The notes: generated by a model from the sequence alone, not told the origin. A DNA stretch of 54,097 bases from Dysgonamonadaceae bacterium (GCA_031260045.1 JAIRKO010000003.1:1-54097), one strand, 5' to 3'. Shown: positions 28,003-36,505, counted from the first letter of the stretch. Numbers and translations are program-made.

Positions 28003-28095
28003 CTATTGATGTGGTAATCTATTAAGCAATAGTCTTTTTCTGTCTTTTACCAAGTCCAGTAAAGGAAACATTAATGTTTGAAAATCAGGTATCAT
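28003..28095 (-). pseudogene. N-terminal fragment of the mrr-like gene
   Basis: An ATG-to-TAG frame gives MIPDFQTLMFPLLDLVKDRK and ten more residues. The IPDFQTLM.PLL pattern is the usual beginning of Mrr_N-domain proteins. The continuation of that domain is found 200 bases further along the same strand, in 27544-27795. The piece is too short to fold alone, and I regard it as the 5' relic of the same gene. Confidence 0.5.
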
Positions 28096-28223
28096 ATTAT
28101 TTTAATGATTTAGTTCCGGCAAATGTATGATTTTTCTTTGAACTGTTCCACACAAACGTTCTCTGTATTTCGGGAATATCTATTTCTCTGGTATTAACCC
28201 AAACCGTTTCTATAAATATATAT

Positions 28224-28269
28224 TTCTGGATTGCTTCACCGTTGCGCGATTTGCAATGACGTGTGCGGG
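28224..28269. repeat. Half copy of the palindromic repeat (copy F)
   Basis: The left half only: TTCTGGATTGCTTCACCGTT and on to GCAATGACGTGTGCGGG. The matching right arm is absent. It lies in the 276-bp gap between the mrr relic and the fucP-like gene. Apart from this and the fucP terminator, I see nothing else in that gap. Confidence 0.7.
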
Positions 28270-28312
28270 TTCACCCACAACGACAGAATATCAACTCAAA
28301 TCAAATAATAAA

Positions 28313-28352
28313 ACGAGTTAACAAGAGAGTAAAAAACCTCCCGTTAACTCGT
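28313..28352 (-). terminator. Terminator hairpin behind the fucP-like gene
   Basis: ACGAGTTAAC (28313-28322) pairs with GTTAACTCGT (28343-28352). The inner bases GGGAG/CTCTC can extend the stem, and on the minus strand a TTTT run follows. The adjacent GTTTACTTGTCAACTCG resembles the hairpin behind SusD1 at 14938. Confidence 0.65.
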
Positions 28353-28371
28353 TTACTTGTCAACTCGCTAA

Positions 28372-29682
28372 CTATTCCACCGAAATATCCTTATTGACAT
28401 TTTTTGACCCAACCAAAGAATAATAAAGCAAATAAGCCAATCCGGCGACAATGATCCAGTAACTTGCCAAATACCCGCCGCCGCCCGTCAAATCAACAAT
28501 ACCGTTTTGCAACAGAGGAAGGATTCCACCGCCGCAAACAAGCACCATAAATATACCGGAAGCCTTTTCGGTGTATTTGCCCAAACCTTCTACCGCGAGG
28601 TTGAAAATACCGCCCCACATCACAGACGTACACAATCCGATCAACACGAGGAGTGCCGCATTCACAGGTACTTTTTCCAAACCGAACAATCCGCTTGAAT
28701 CGTTTTTGAAAACGGGTAAATCCACAAGCACATTCGTCGGTGCAAACATGGCAACCAACGTAAGCGCCAAACCGGCTACGGAGGCTACGCTCAGCATGGA
28801 TTTCGCTGATACTTTGCTGCCGATAACCGCGCCGACAAGCCTGCCCACCAGCATCAAAAACCAGTAGGTTGCCGCAACCGAACCGGCAATCGCTTCCGCA
28901 TTCCCGTTGCCGCTCAATCGCAACACGTCCAAATCAGGGTTTTGCAACCATTTGTTCAAAACATTGGGGATACCGACCTCAACGCCCACATACACAAAAA
29001 TACCGATAGCGCCTAAAACGAAGTGGCGAAACGATAACGGGCTGTATTGAGAGGACGCATCCGAAACCTGCTGCTGTTCCTTTTTTTCAGGAATATGCGA
29101 CAATAGAATCACAACGAAAGCAAATGCAAAAACGGCTAAAGCGCCGAACATCAGCGGGAAAACATTGCTGATTTGAGCATTCTTAATGCCTTCGGGAATT
29201 AAAATACCGGTTAATATAATCACCAGCGTACCGCAAAGGGAATTGAAAGTGCCGCCAATTTGAATCAACTGGTTTCCCTTGTTACCGCCGCCGCCGAGCG
29301 TGTTAAGCATGGGATTGACGACCGTGTTGAGCAAGCACATGGAAAAACCCGCTACGAAAGCGCCCAACAGATAAACGCCGAAACTGCCCAACGTCCCGGA
29401 AAGGGTCTGGATGCCTACGCCGACAAAACCGACCGCAATAGCGATAAGCGCCGTTTTCTTGTAACCAAGTTTTTGCAGCAAATTGCCGGCGGGATAACCC
29501 ATAACCGCGTATGCAATGAAGTTTGCAAACACGCCGAGCGTTCCCATCCAGTTTGCCACGCCGAACTGGAATTTTAAAATATCACCCATCGGTGAAGCTA
29601 AATTCGTCACAAATGAGATCATCCCGAAAAGGAAAATCATCACGATGATTGCAACAATGTTGCCTTGCTGTTTTTGTGTCAT
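28372..29682 (-). CDS. FucP/GluP-type sugar:H+ symporter (MFS)
   Basis: A 436-residue major facilitator protein with about 12 hydrophobic helices. Start (MTQKQQGNIVAIIVMIFLFGM) and the helix 1-2 region NLASPMGDILK match the FucP/glucose-galactose transporter branch common in Bacteroidetes. Other family-like stretches are NTVVNPMLNTLGG and the GGTFNSLCG loop. It probably imports fucose, glucose or galactose with a proton; the exact sugar cannot be told. A decayed galactose mutarotase gene lies upstream on the same strand, so this pair was probably a sugar-use operon that is now partly lost. Confidence 0.88.
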   Translation of the reverse strand: MTQKQQGNIVAIIVMIFLFGMISFVTNLASPMGDILKFQFGVANWMGTLGVFANFIAYAVMGYPAGNLLQKLGYKKTALIAIAVGFVGVGIQTLSGTLGSFGVYLLGAFVAGFSMCLLNTVVNPMLNTLGGGGNKGNQLIQIGGTFNSLCGTLVIILTGILIPEGIKNAQISNVFPLMFGALAVFAFAFVVILLSHIPEKKEQQQVSDASSQYSPLSFRHFVLGAIGIFVYVGVEVGIPNVLNKWLQNPDLDVLRLSGNGNAEAIAGSVAATYWFLMLVGRLVGAVIGSKVSAKSMLSVASVAGLALTLVAMFAPTNVLVDLPVFKNDSSGLFGLEKVPVNAALLVLIGLCTSVMWGGIFNLAVEGLGKYTEKASGIFMVLVCGGGILPLLQNGIVDLTGGGGYLASYWIIVAGLAYLLYYSLVGSKNVNKDISVE

Positions 29683-29734
29683 AATTGTACTTTTTTATTT
29701 AATGTTTATAAAATATATTGTGATTATCACTTTG

Positions 29735-30134
29735 CTACGGAGAATTTGAATACCGTTCGGCGGTCAGTCTGTAAATAACTGTTGCAGTCAGGTTTCCGGA
29801 AAAACCTTCTTCGCCGTCTTTGGAAAGATAAGAGAGTTTCAGCGTTTTTTCATCCGTTTGTTCGGCATCCCAAACTACGGCATTGAAACTTTTGATTCCG
29901 CCATGCAAATTGTTTGGTACCGTTGTTTGTCGCCAGGCGGTATTCTTTCCCGTTCAACTTAAACCGACTGCCGGCAATTCGTCCCGCCGTGCATCCGCAA
30001 ATAGCGCCGAAATTAATCGCCGACACTTCCATTCCCGTGTTGTTTTTCAGGATGAACAGATTAACTTCTTTTCCGGCTACTTGTTTCCTAAAATTTTCAA
30101 CGTTCAAGTTTCCTGAAGTGATTGTATTTTTCAT
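29735..30134 (-). pseudogene. galM (aldose 1-epimerase) pseudogene
   Basis: The reading starts as a normal mutarotase N-terminus (EVNLFILKNNTGMEVSAINFGA). It then lacks the next 50 or so residues and resumes at AGRIAGSRFKLNGKEYRLATNNG. A frameshift follows, because the next homologous piece, NNLHGGIKSFNAVVWDAEQ and onward to EGFSGNLTATVIYRLT, is in another frame and stops early at 29735. The remaining two thirds of the enzyme, including catalytic His and Glu regions, are absent. A TATCTTTG box at 30163-30170 (minus strand) may be the old promoter. The loss leaves the neighbouring sugar transporter without its partner. Confidence 0.85.
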
Positions 30135-30274
30135 TCGTGTATATTTTATGGTAATCGCGGGGCAAAGATAGGTTTTAATTCTTGAAAATCCTAAACCGAT
30201 TTTTGTTGATGATTAATTTCGCTGTTATTACAGGCGAAGCGAAGAAGCGCAATCTCCTGCAAACCACAGCGCAA

Positions 30275-30361
30275 TCTGGATTGCTTCAGGCTTCGCCTTC
30301 GCAATGACGCGGTGAGTTTAATACTGTACACGTCATTGCGAAGCGGTGAAGCAATCCAGAA
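30275..30361. repeat. Dispersed palindromic repeat, copy G (inverted)
   Basis: A full 87-bp palindrome in the opposite orientation to copies A-C and E: TCTGGATTGCTTCAGGCTTCG to GCGGTGAAGCAATCCAGA. Its right flank AATAATAAGAACTAATTATGAAC is the inverse of the flank of copies B and C, and a similar flank without the palindrome lies before Fas2. Confidence 0.85.
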
Positions 30362-30410
30362 AAAATAATAAGAACTAATTATGAACGTTTACTTATTTAT
30401 CTTTAATTAT

Positions 30411-30456
30411 ACTGCAAAAATGTAACCCTCCACCCAAATCGGCTACAAAAATGTAG
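30411..30456 (+). promoter_or_regulatory. Two similar palindromes upstream of the mod operon
   Basis: CTGCAAAAATGTAA (30412-30425) and the perfect-arm palindrome CTACAAAAATGTAG (30443-30456) share CAAAAATGTA. They are 31 bases apart, three helical turns. Such spacing suits two regulator dimers on one DNA face. A molybdate-sensing regulator is a natural guess from the downstream genes, but none is encoded here. Confidence 0.45.
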
Positions 30457-30573
30457 TATTTATTCCCTGTGAGAGATGACCATAATTATTTTTATATCAA
30501 TAAAATAAATAAATTGGCACAGTATTTGCAGTTACTACAAAACACATTCAAACAACATAAAATAAATACAATA

Positions 30574-31863
30574 GTGAATAGAAAAAAATTTGTACTCGGT
30601 TTAGCAGTTTTATGTACTGCAACAGGTTGGGCGGTTGCCCAAAAAGTAAATATTGACGCCGAATTCCGTCCGCGTGGCGAATATCGGCAAGGCTACAAAA
30701 AACCGTTGGCAGACAGCCTCAAAGCGGCTTTAGTTACACAACAACGTACACGGATTGGGTTTAACTTCGAGAATAGTTACCTCAAAGCCCGCGTGTCGTT
30801 GCAGGCTTCGAGCGTTTTTGGCGAAAATACGGTGAAAGAAGCCACCGTGGCGGGCATAAACGAAGCGTGGGCAGATTTGCTTTTGCTGCCCGGATTCAGC
30901 GCGAAAATCGGTCGGCAGGGCGTGCAGTATGAAGACGGACGCATTTTCAGTATGGCAAACTGGAGCAACACGGGAAATTTCCACGATTTGGCGATGTTGA
31001 AATACAATTCAACGCTTTTCAGTGGCGATCTGGGTCTGGCTTACGGCAACAAATCGGCTGTCAGTCAGGAAAGTGCATATCTTTCAAATCCTGATATGTA
31101 CCAGACTATGGCTTTCCTGCATTTGGAAAAAAGTTTTTCCGGCGGACTGAAAGCCACCCTCTTGGGCGTTGACGAAGGTTTCCAGAAAGGCACGGACAAC
31201 GCAGGTATTCAAAAACGCAATTATCGCTACACCACCGGCGGTACGCTGGCTTTGAACAACGATTCGGTTCCGGTGAATTTCCTGCTGTCGGGTTATTACC
31301 AGTTCGGCAAGGGAGTGATGCCGGGCAAAACGGAGTTCAATGATTTGGAGGCGTATTTCCTCTCGCTAAAAGTTAGTTATACGATTTCCAAACCATTCGC
31401 TTTGACGGCGGGAATTGATTATTTTTCGGGAACGGTTACCGACAATATCGCCGGCAAAAAAGTAAATACTTTCAACCGTTTCAGTTTTTCGGGCAATCAC
31501 ACTTTCAACGGTTACATGGACTATTGGTCGGCTTTGCCCGACGGCGGTTTGCTCAACCCCTATGGCGGCGCAAATTGGAATATTTCTAAAAAACTGTCGT
31601 TCAGCGCAATATATTATGCATTTTTCTTGGCGGAAGACATGACTGTGAATGGTAGCGCCGTAGATGGAAACATCGGTTCGGAAGTGGATTTGACCCTCAA
31701 ATACAAACTGAATCCCGAAACTGCTGTTGAGTTCGGCTGGTCGGGCTATTTTACCACCCAAGGTTACGATCAACTAAAGAAACTCGCTGGGACAAACATG
31801 CTGTTCCCGCAATATGCTTACCTGATGTTTACCGTTAAACCGAAATTATTTACTCAAAAATAA
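30574..31863 (+). CDS. Outer-membrane porin-like protein of the mod operon
   Basis: A 429-residue exported protein. I choose a GTG start at 30574 because it yields a proper signal peptide (MNRKKFVLGLAVLCTATGWAVAQ). A longer frame from 30469 would add a Lys/Asn-rich extension with no signal. The mature part has alternating aromatic beta-strand patterns (ENSYLKARVSLQASSVFGE, GRQGVQYEDGRIF, LFPQYAYLMFTVKPK) like the alginate-export/porin superfamily. It ends 19 bases before modA, so it is probably the first gene of the molybdate operon and may let oxyanions cross the outer membrane. That role is inferred from position. Confidence 0.7.
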   Translation: MNRKKFVLGLAVLCTATGWAVAQKVNIDAEFRPRGEYRQGYKKPLADSLKAALVTQQRTRIGFNFENSYLKARVSLQASSVFGENTVKEATVAGINEAWADLLLLPGFSAKIGRQGVQYEDGRIFSMANWSNTGNFHDLAMLKYNSTLFSGDLGLAYGNKSAVSQESAYLSNPDMYQTMAFLHLEKSFSGGLKATLLGVDEGFQKGTDNAGIQKRNYRYTTGGTLALNNDSVPVNFLLSGYYQFGKGVMPGKTEFNDLEAYFLSLKVSYTISKPFALTAGIDYFSGTVTDNIAGKKVNTFNRFSFSGNHTFNGYMDYWSALPDGGLLNPYGGANWNISKKLSFSAIYYAFFLAEDMTVNGSAVDGNIGSEVDLTLKYKLNPETAVEFGWSGYFTTQGYDQLKKLAGTNMLFPQYAYLMFTVKPKLFTQK

Positions 31864-31882
31864 TCTCTAAAATTTTACAAAA

Positions 31883-32626
31883 ATGAAAAGAACAATCCTA
31901 TTTTTTGCCGCATTCATACTTGCCGTGTCGGTATCGGCGCAAGTCATAAAAGTGGCTGCTGCGGCTAACCTGCGCAACGTGTTGGAAGAAATTAAAATCG
32001 AATATCTCAAAGAAAATGCTTCCGATAAGGTCAATGTCACTTTCGGATCGTCGGGCAACTTGGTGCAGCAGATTTTGAACGGCGCCGACTTCGATTTTTT
32101 CATGGCTGCCGACAACGAATTTCCGGTGAAACTGAAAGAAAAAGGGGCTACCACAGGCGAAATACGCACCTACGCTTTCGGCAAATTGGTAATGTGGAGC
32201 GGAACGCTCAATGTATCGCAAGGGGATTCGCTGCTCCTGACGCCGGCGGTGAAAAAAATAGCCGTCGCCAAACCCGAAACGGCTCCCTACGGAAATCGAA
32301 CGGTGGAATTTTTGAAGCGGAAAAGACTGTTTAGCAAACTGGAAGCGAAAATCGTCTATGCCGACAATATTTCGCAGGCGGCACAGTTTGCCTATTCGGG
32401 CAATGCGGAAATCGGTTTCACGGCAATGTCGCTCGTGCTGACTCCCGAAATGCTGGCGGCAGGCAAATATTACATCGTGCCTGAAACCGACTACACGCCC
32501 ATTGAACAGGCATGCGTGCTGCTGAAAACTTACAAACACAACCCGAAAGCCGCTAAATTTATGAAATTTGTCCTCAACCCGAAATTGAAACCTGTTTGGG
32601 AAAAATGGGGATACAAGGCGGGTTAG
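31883..32626 (+). CDS. modA: Molybdate ABC transporter substrate-binding protein ModA
   Basis: A periplasmic binding protein for molybdate/tungstate. The 247 residues comprise a signal peptide (to SVSAQ) and the ModA hallmarks: VAAAANLRNVLEEI near the start, TFGSSGNLVQQI, and the later segments KPETAPYGNRTVEFL and FAYSGNAEIGFTAMSL. No lipobox is present, so it is probably free in the periplasm. It is followed three bases later by modB. Confidence 0.93.
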   Translation: MKRTILFFAAFILAVSVSAQVIKVAAAANLRNVLEEIKIEYLKENASDKVNVTFGSSGNLVQQILNGADFDFFMAADNEFPVKLKEKGATTGEIRTYAFGKLVMWSGTLNVSQGDSLLLTPAVKKIAVAKPETAPYGNRTVEFLKRKRLFSKLEAKIVYADNISQAAQFAYSGNAEIGFTAMSLVLTPEMLAAGKYYIVPETDYTPIEQACVLLKTYKHNPKAAKFMKFVLNPKLKPVWEKWGYKAG

Positions 32627-32629
32627 AAT

Positions 32630-33289
32630 ATGTTCGGCGAAACCCTTCTGCTCACTGCCAAATTAGCTTTTTGGACAACCGTAATATTGCTACTCATCGG
32701 CTTGCCCGTCGCCTGTTTTTTGGCTTATTGCCGGTTCAAAATCAAGGCGTTTGTCGAGGCGTTGATAAGTATGCCGATGGTGTTGCCGCCAACGGTTATC
32801 GGCTATTATATTTTGGTGGCTTACAGTCCGCAACGCGCTTTCGGCGGCTGGCTTGAGCGTGTGTTTGACGTACGGCTGGCATTCAGTTTCGAGGGCGTGC
32901 TGACGGCGAGTATTATTTTTGGGCTGCCGTTTATGATACAACCCCTGCAAAACGGCTTGCTGCAATTGCCCGACAGCCTGCGCGAAGCGTCGTACACGCT
33001 TGGGAAATCGAAAACCGCCACCTTTTTCAGGGTCTTATTGCCCAACATCAAACCTTCGGTGGTAACCGCCGTGGCGCTCACATTTGCCCACAGTATCGGC
33101 GAATTCGGCATTGTGCTTATGGTTGGCGGCAACATGCCGGGCGAAACCCGCGTGGCGTCCATCGCCATTTACGACGAAGTGCAGGCGCTAAACTACGACA
33201 CCGCAAACCAATACGCTTTAACGCTCTTCCTCGTGTCGCTGGCAATTTTAACGGTGATTTACAGTGTGAAGCAAAAACCGCTCTTGTGA
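32630..33289 (+). CDS. modB: Molybdate ABC transporter permease ModB
   Basis: An inner-membrane permease of 219 residues with about five helices. The opening LLLTAKLAFWTTVILLLIGLP and the MPMVLPPTVIGYY segment are typical of ModB. The EAA loop that docks to the ATPase is seen as LREASYTLGKSKTATFFRVLLPNIKP. The stop codon overlaps the modC start by one base (TGATG), implying translational coupling. Confidence 0.94.
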   Translation: MFGETLLLTAKLAFWTTVILLLIGLPVACFLAYCRFKIKAFVEALISMPMVLPPTVIGYYILVAYSPQRAFGGWLERVFDVRLAFSFEGVLTASIIFGLPFMIQPLQNGLLQLPDSLREASYTLGKSKTATFFRVLLPNIKPSVVTAVALTFAHSIGEFGIVLMVGGNMPGETRVASIAIYDEVQALNYDTANQYALTLFLVSLAILTVIYSVKQKPLL

Positions 33290-33954
33290 TGTTAACAATT
33301 GACATTCAACGAAAAATGCTTACCGCCGACGGCGAAAAAACTTTGCGCCTCAATGTGGAAATTCTCGACCGGCAACTCGTGTGCCTGTTCGGAAAATCCG
33401 GCGCAGGCAAAACCACCGCGCTGCGAATGCTCGCCGGACTTACCAAACCCGACGCGGGCATCATCCGTTTCGACGATAAACTGTGGTTCAGTTCGGCGCA
33501 AAAAATCAATGTCTGTCCGCAAGCCCGCGATGTCGGCTACATGTTTCAGGATTATGCCCTGTTTCCCAATATGACTGTTGAGCAAAATATCCGCTACGGA
33601 CAACTTATTCAAAATCAAAGTGAAGTGGAAAACCTACTGACGCTTTTCGACCTCGTCCAATTGCGCCGACAAAAGCCCCTGCGCCTTTCCGGCGGACAAA
33701 AGCAACGGTGCGCCCTTGCCCGCGCCCTCGCACGCAAACCCAAACTGCTGCTGCTCGACGAACCGCTCTCGTCGCTCGACGAGGAAATGCGCTTCGCCCT
33801 GCAGGACGAAATCCTGAAAGCGCACCGGCATCTTGGCGTAACTACCCTCATGATTAGCCACGACCGCACGGAAATTGACCGCATGGCAGATTTTGTAATA
33901 TCTATTGTAAAAGGAGAATGTGAGGTAGCAGCGTTCACCGGGCGGGTTTCGTAA
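33289..33954 (+). CDS. modC: Molybdate ABC transporter ATPase ModC, short form
   Basis: The ATP-binding subunit, 221 residues from ATG 33289. It has the Walker A motif GKSGAGKTT, Q-loop (YMFQDYALFPNM), signature LSGGQKQR, Walker B LLLLDEPLSSLD and switch His (ISHDR). It lacks the C-terminal TOBE (molybdate-binding) domain of the longer E. coli type protein, so molybdate feedback through ModC is probably absent. An alternative GTG at 33286 would overlap modB further. It is the last gene of the operon. Confidence 0.92.
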   Translation: MLTIDIQRKMLTADGEKTLRLNVEILDRQLVCLFGKSGAGKTTALRMLAGLTKPDAGIIRFDDKLWFSSAQKINVCPQARDVGYMFQDYALFPNMTVEQNIRYGQLIQNQSEVENLLTLFDLVQLRRQKPLRLSGGQKQRCALARALARKPKLLLLDEPLSSLDEEMRFALQDEILKAHRHLGVTTLMISHDRTEIDRMADFVISIVKGECEVAAFTGRVS

Positions 33955-34003
33955 GGTGTGCGTCGAACTTCGTTTCAAATTGTCGCTCGAACCGGTAAAA
34001 AAC

Positions 34004-34041
34004 AAAAGCAACTTAAAATCACTCTTTTAAGTTGCTTTTTT
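34004..34041 (+). terminator. Terminator between modC and tRNA-His
   Basis: AAAAGCAACTTAAAA (34004-34018) pairs with TTTTAAGTTGCTTTTT (34025-34040), a 15-bp stem with a 6-base loop and a T-run. The symmetry lets it act for both the mod operon and the tRNA on the other strand. Confidence 0.85.
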
Positions 34042-34048
34042 AACGATG

Positions 34049-34122
34049 GGTGGAAGATGGGGCTCGAACCCACGACCCTCAGAACCACAACCTGATGCTC
34101 TAACCAACTGAGCTACGACCAC
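34049..34122 (-). tRNA. tRNA-His (GTG)
   Basis: The cloverleaf read on the minus strand has D-arm GCTC...GAGC, anticodon arm TCAGG-TTGTGGT-TCTGA with anticodon GTG, and T-arm GTGGG-TTCGAGC-CCCAT. The discriminator base is C and a G lies just before position 1, both expected for tRNA-His. The acceptor arms GTGGTCG and CTTCCAC pair at five of seven positions, leaving mismatches at 5-68 and 6-67. The 3' CCA is not encoded. Confidence 0.9.
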
Positions 34123-34216
34123 CATATTGCTTTTGCGGCGCAAAGATACGGCATTGTTTTTAATCTGCAAAAAATCTGCGATCAAAATTATATCGTATTC
34201 TTTTGAATTTGCATCA

Positions 34217-35410
34217 TCACTCCAACGCCGCCAACGCCTCCCCAACTCTCCTCATAGCCTCCCGCAACTTCTCTTCGGAAGCAGCATAAGAAAACCGAAT
34301 GCAACCGGGCGCACCGAAAGCCGTGCCACCCACAGCCGCCACATGCCCCTCTTCCAAAAGATACATAGCCAGTTCCGCCGCATCGGCAATCGTTTTGCCG
34401 CGAAACGATTTGCCCGTATAATAACTGCAATCGGGGAAAAGATAAAACGCGCCCTGCGGACGGCGGACTTTCAAACCCGGAATATCCGAAACCAGCCCAA
34501 TAATCAAATCGCGACGCCGTTCAAACGCCCTGCGCATGGTTTCGATGCAATCCTGCGGTCCGAGATAAGCCGCCTCAGCCGCTTTTTGGGCAATGTTGCT
34601 CGGACTTGAAGTATATTGCCCCTGCAATTTGCCGCAAGCATCGGCAATCCATTTAGGAGCAGCCATCCAGCCCAAACGCCATCCCGTCATCGCATACGCT
34701 TTGGAAACGCCGTTGATGATGACCGTCCGCTCGCGAACCTCGTCGAATTGCGCGATACTTTCGTGTTGTCCCACATAATTAATGTGTTCGTAAACCTCGT
34801 CGGAGAGAACGATTATATTGGGATGGCGCGACAAAACATCCGCCAAACCCCGCAGTTCCTCTTTGGAATAAACGCTCCCGGTGGGATTGGAGGGCGAACA
34901 GAGTATAAACGCTTTTGTACGCGGCGTAATCGCGGCTTCCAACTGCGCCGGTGTAATCTTAAAATCCCGTTCGATATCCGCCGGAACAATCACGTTGCGA
35001 CCTTCCGCCAATTTCACCATTTCCACATAACTAACCCAATAAGGCGCGGGAACGATGACCTCATCGCCCGGATTAATCACGGCAAGCAACGCATTGCAAA
35101 CAGCCTGCTTGGCGCCGTTGGAACAAACAATCCGGTCGGGCGTATAATCCAGCCGGTTTTCCCGTTTCAACTTATCTACAATCGCATTCCTCAGCGACAG
35201 AAATCCCGCCGCAGGGGCATAGAACGAGAAATTATCGTCGATGGCTTTCCCTGCAGCCTTTTTAATAAAATCGGGCGTAAAAAAATCGGGTTCGCCCACG
35301 CTTAAATTAATCACATCAATTCCCTGCGCTTTCAACTCGTTGCTTTTCTGCGACATGGCAAGCGTTTCGGAGGGGGATAAAGCCGTCAGGCGCTCGGATA
35401 CTTGTTTCAT
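34217..35410 (-). CDS. aspB: Aspartate aminotransferase (class I PLP aminotransferase)
   Basis: A PLP enzyme that moves the amino group between aspartate and 2-oxoglutarate. The chosen start at 35410 gives 397 residues (MKQVSERLTALSPSETLAM), matching the AspB family; a longer frame to 35563 reads through intergenic sequence. Motifs include INLSVGEPDF, the substrate-side NPTG in CSPSNPTGSVY, SDEVYEHI, and the PLP lysine in NGVSKAYAMTGWRLGW. All are intact. A possible -7 box TATTTTTG lies at 35438-35445 on the minus strand. Confidence 0.95.
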   Translation of the reverse strand: MKQVSERLTALSPSETLAMSQKSNELKAQGIDVINLSVGEPDFFTPDFIKKAAGKAIDDNFSFYAPAAGFLSLRNAIVDKLKRENRLDYTPDRIVCSNGAKQAVCNALLAVINPGDEVIVPAPYWVSYVEMVKLAEGRNVIVPADIERDFKITPAQLEAAITPRTKAFILCSPSNPTGSVYSKEELRGLADVLSRHPNIIVLSDEVYEHINYVGQHESIAQFDEVRERTVIINGVSKAYAMTGWRLGWMAAPKWIADACGKLQGQYTSSPSNIAQKAAEAAYLGPQDCIETMRRAFERRRDLIIGLVSDIPGLKVRRPQGAFYLFPDCSYYTGKSFRGKTIADAAELAMYLLEEGHVAAVGGTAFGAPGCIRFSYAASEEKLREAMRRVGEALAALE

Positions 35411-35486
35411 ATATTTATTATTTTTGTTTTCAGGGAGCAAAAATAATAATAAAAATTGATAGATTGCTTGCAGATTGACGGCGATT

Positions 35487-36422
35487 TTATTTTCTACCGG
35501 CATCCTGCCCCTGACGGACGGCAACCCGCTCGGCTTTAGCCAACAACTTAGCCGTAAATTCATAATTTTTCAAACCCCAACCGGGAACCGCCAATAACTC
35601 TGCAGGCGATTGAGAAACAAAGCGTTCAATGTAAAAATCCGGATTCAGGCGTTTCAGGAAATCAATGCAAAGGTTGATGTATTCGTCCGGTTCATACCGA
35701 TGGAACAACTCCGGCGTTTCTTTCAGTTGCTCGACCATGCGGGTATGCTTAATCAGTTGCAGTTGGTGCAGTTTGAGCGAAGTGAGCGGTAAAGAAGAAA
35801 TTTTGTCGGCATGGGCAAGTATCATTTCGCGGGTTTCGCCGGGAAGTCCGAGAATGAGATGCGCTCCGCAAAAAATGCCCCGTTCATGCGTTCTTTGAAT
35901 GGTTTCGACGGCGTCTTCGTAAGTATGTCCGCGATTGATAAATTTCAACGTGTCGTTATTTGTCGATTCGATGCCGTATTCCACCAATATAAAATGTTTT
36001 TTGCCGATTTTTTGCAGTTCGCCAAGCAGTTCGTCGGGCATACAATCGGGGCGGGTAGCGATAATTAGTCCCGCCACGTTGGGATAATTCAAGGCTTCAT
36101 GGTACTTGGAGAGGAGATTTTCCGGACGGTCGTAAGTATTTGTATAAGCTTGGAAATAAGCGATATATTTCATGCGAGGATATTTGTGCGAAAAGAAACG
36201 GATGCCCTCTTCCAGTTGCCTGCCGACCGATTTTCCGTTTACGGCAGATTGCGGGCTGAAAGTCTGATTGTTGCAATAGGTGCAACCGCCCCAGCCTTTG
36301 GTTCCGTCGCGGTTTGGACAGGTAAAACCTGCGTTAACGGATATTTTCTGAACTTTGAAAGGGAAAACCGTTCGTAGGAAATCGCCAAAATCACGAAAAG
36401 GTTTGTTGTTTTTTTCTGCCAT
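35487..36422 (-). CDS. Radical SAM protein, YhcC/TIGR01212 family
   Basis: A 311-residue radical SAM enzyme starting at 36422 (MAEKNNKPFRDFGDFLRT), chosen because homologues begin close to the FRDFG motif. The cluster-binding region is GFTCPNRDGTKGWGGCTYCNN, with three cysteines in the family arrangement. The core continues with LVEYGIEST, HLILGLPGETREMI and a C-terminal half typical of the Elp3-like group. The reaction of this family is not settled. A start at 36464 is possible. It stands alone between aspB and a small hairpin repeat. Confidence 0.88.
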   Translation of the reverse strand: MAEKNNKPFRDFGDFLRTVFPFKVQKISVNAGFTCPNRDGTKGWGGCTYCNNQTFSPQSAVNGKSVGRQLEEGIRFFSHKYPRMKYIAYFQAYTNTYDRPENLLSKYHEALNYPNVAGLIIATRPDCMPDELLGELQKIGKKHFILVEYGIESTNNDTLKFINRGHTYEDAVETIQRTHERGIFCGAHLILGLPGETREMILAHADKISSLPLTSLKLHQLQLIKHTRMVEQLKETPELFHRYEPDEYINLCIDFLKRLNPDFYIERFVSQSPAELLAVPGWGLKNYEFTAKLLAKAERVAVRQGQDAGRK

Positions 36423-36473
36423 GAAGTAAATTTTCGCGGTTTTCGCCATTACGGCAACAGACAAAGCCCTGTC

Positions 36474-36505
36474 ATTGCGGGCAAAGCAAAGCGGAGACCC
36501 GCAAT
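36474..36505. repeat. Small hairpin repeat
   Basis: ATTGCGGG (36474-36481) and CCCGCAAT (36498-36505) form an 8-bp stem around AAAGC/AAAGCGG sequence. It recalls the GTCATTGCG core of the larger palindromic family but lacks the GAAGCAATCCAG ends. The rest of the 180-bp gap to the TlpA-like gene holds no other clear feature. Confidence 0.45.
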
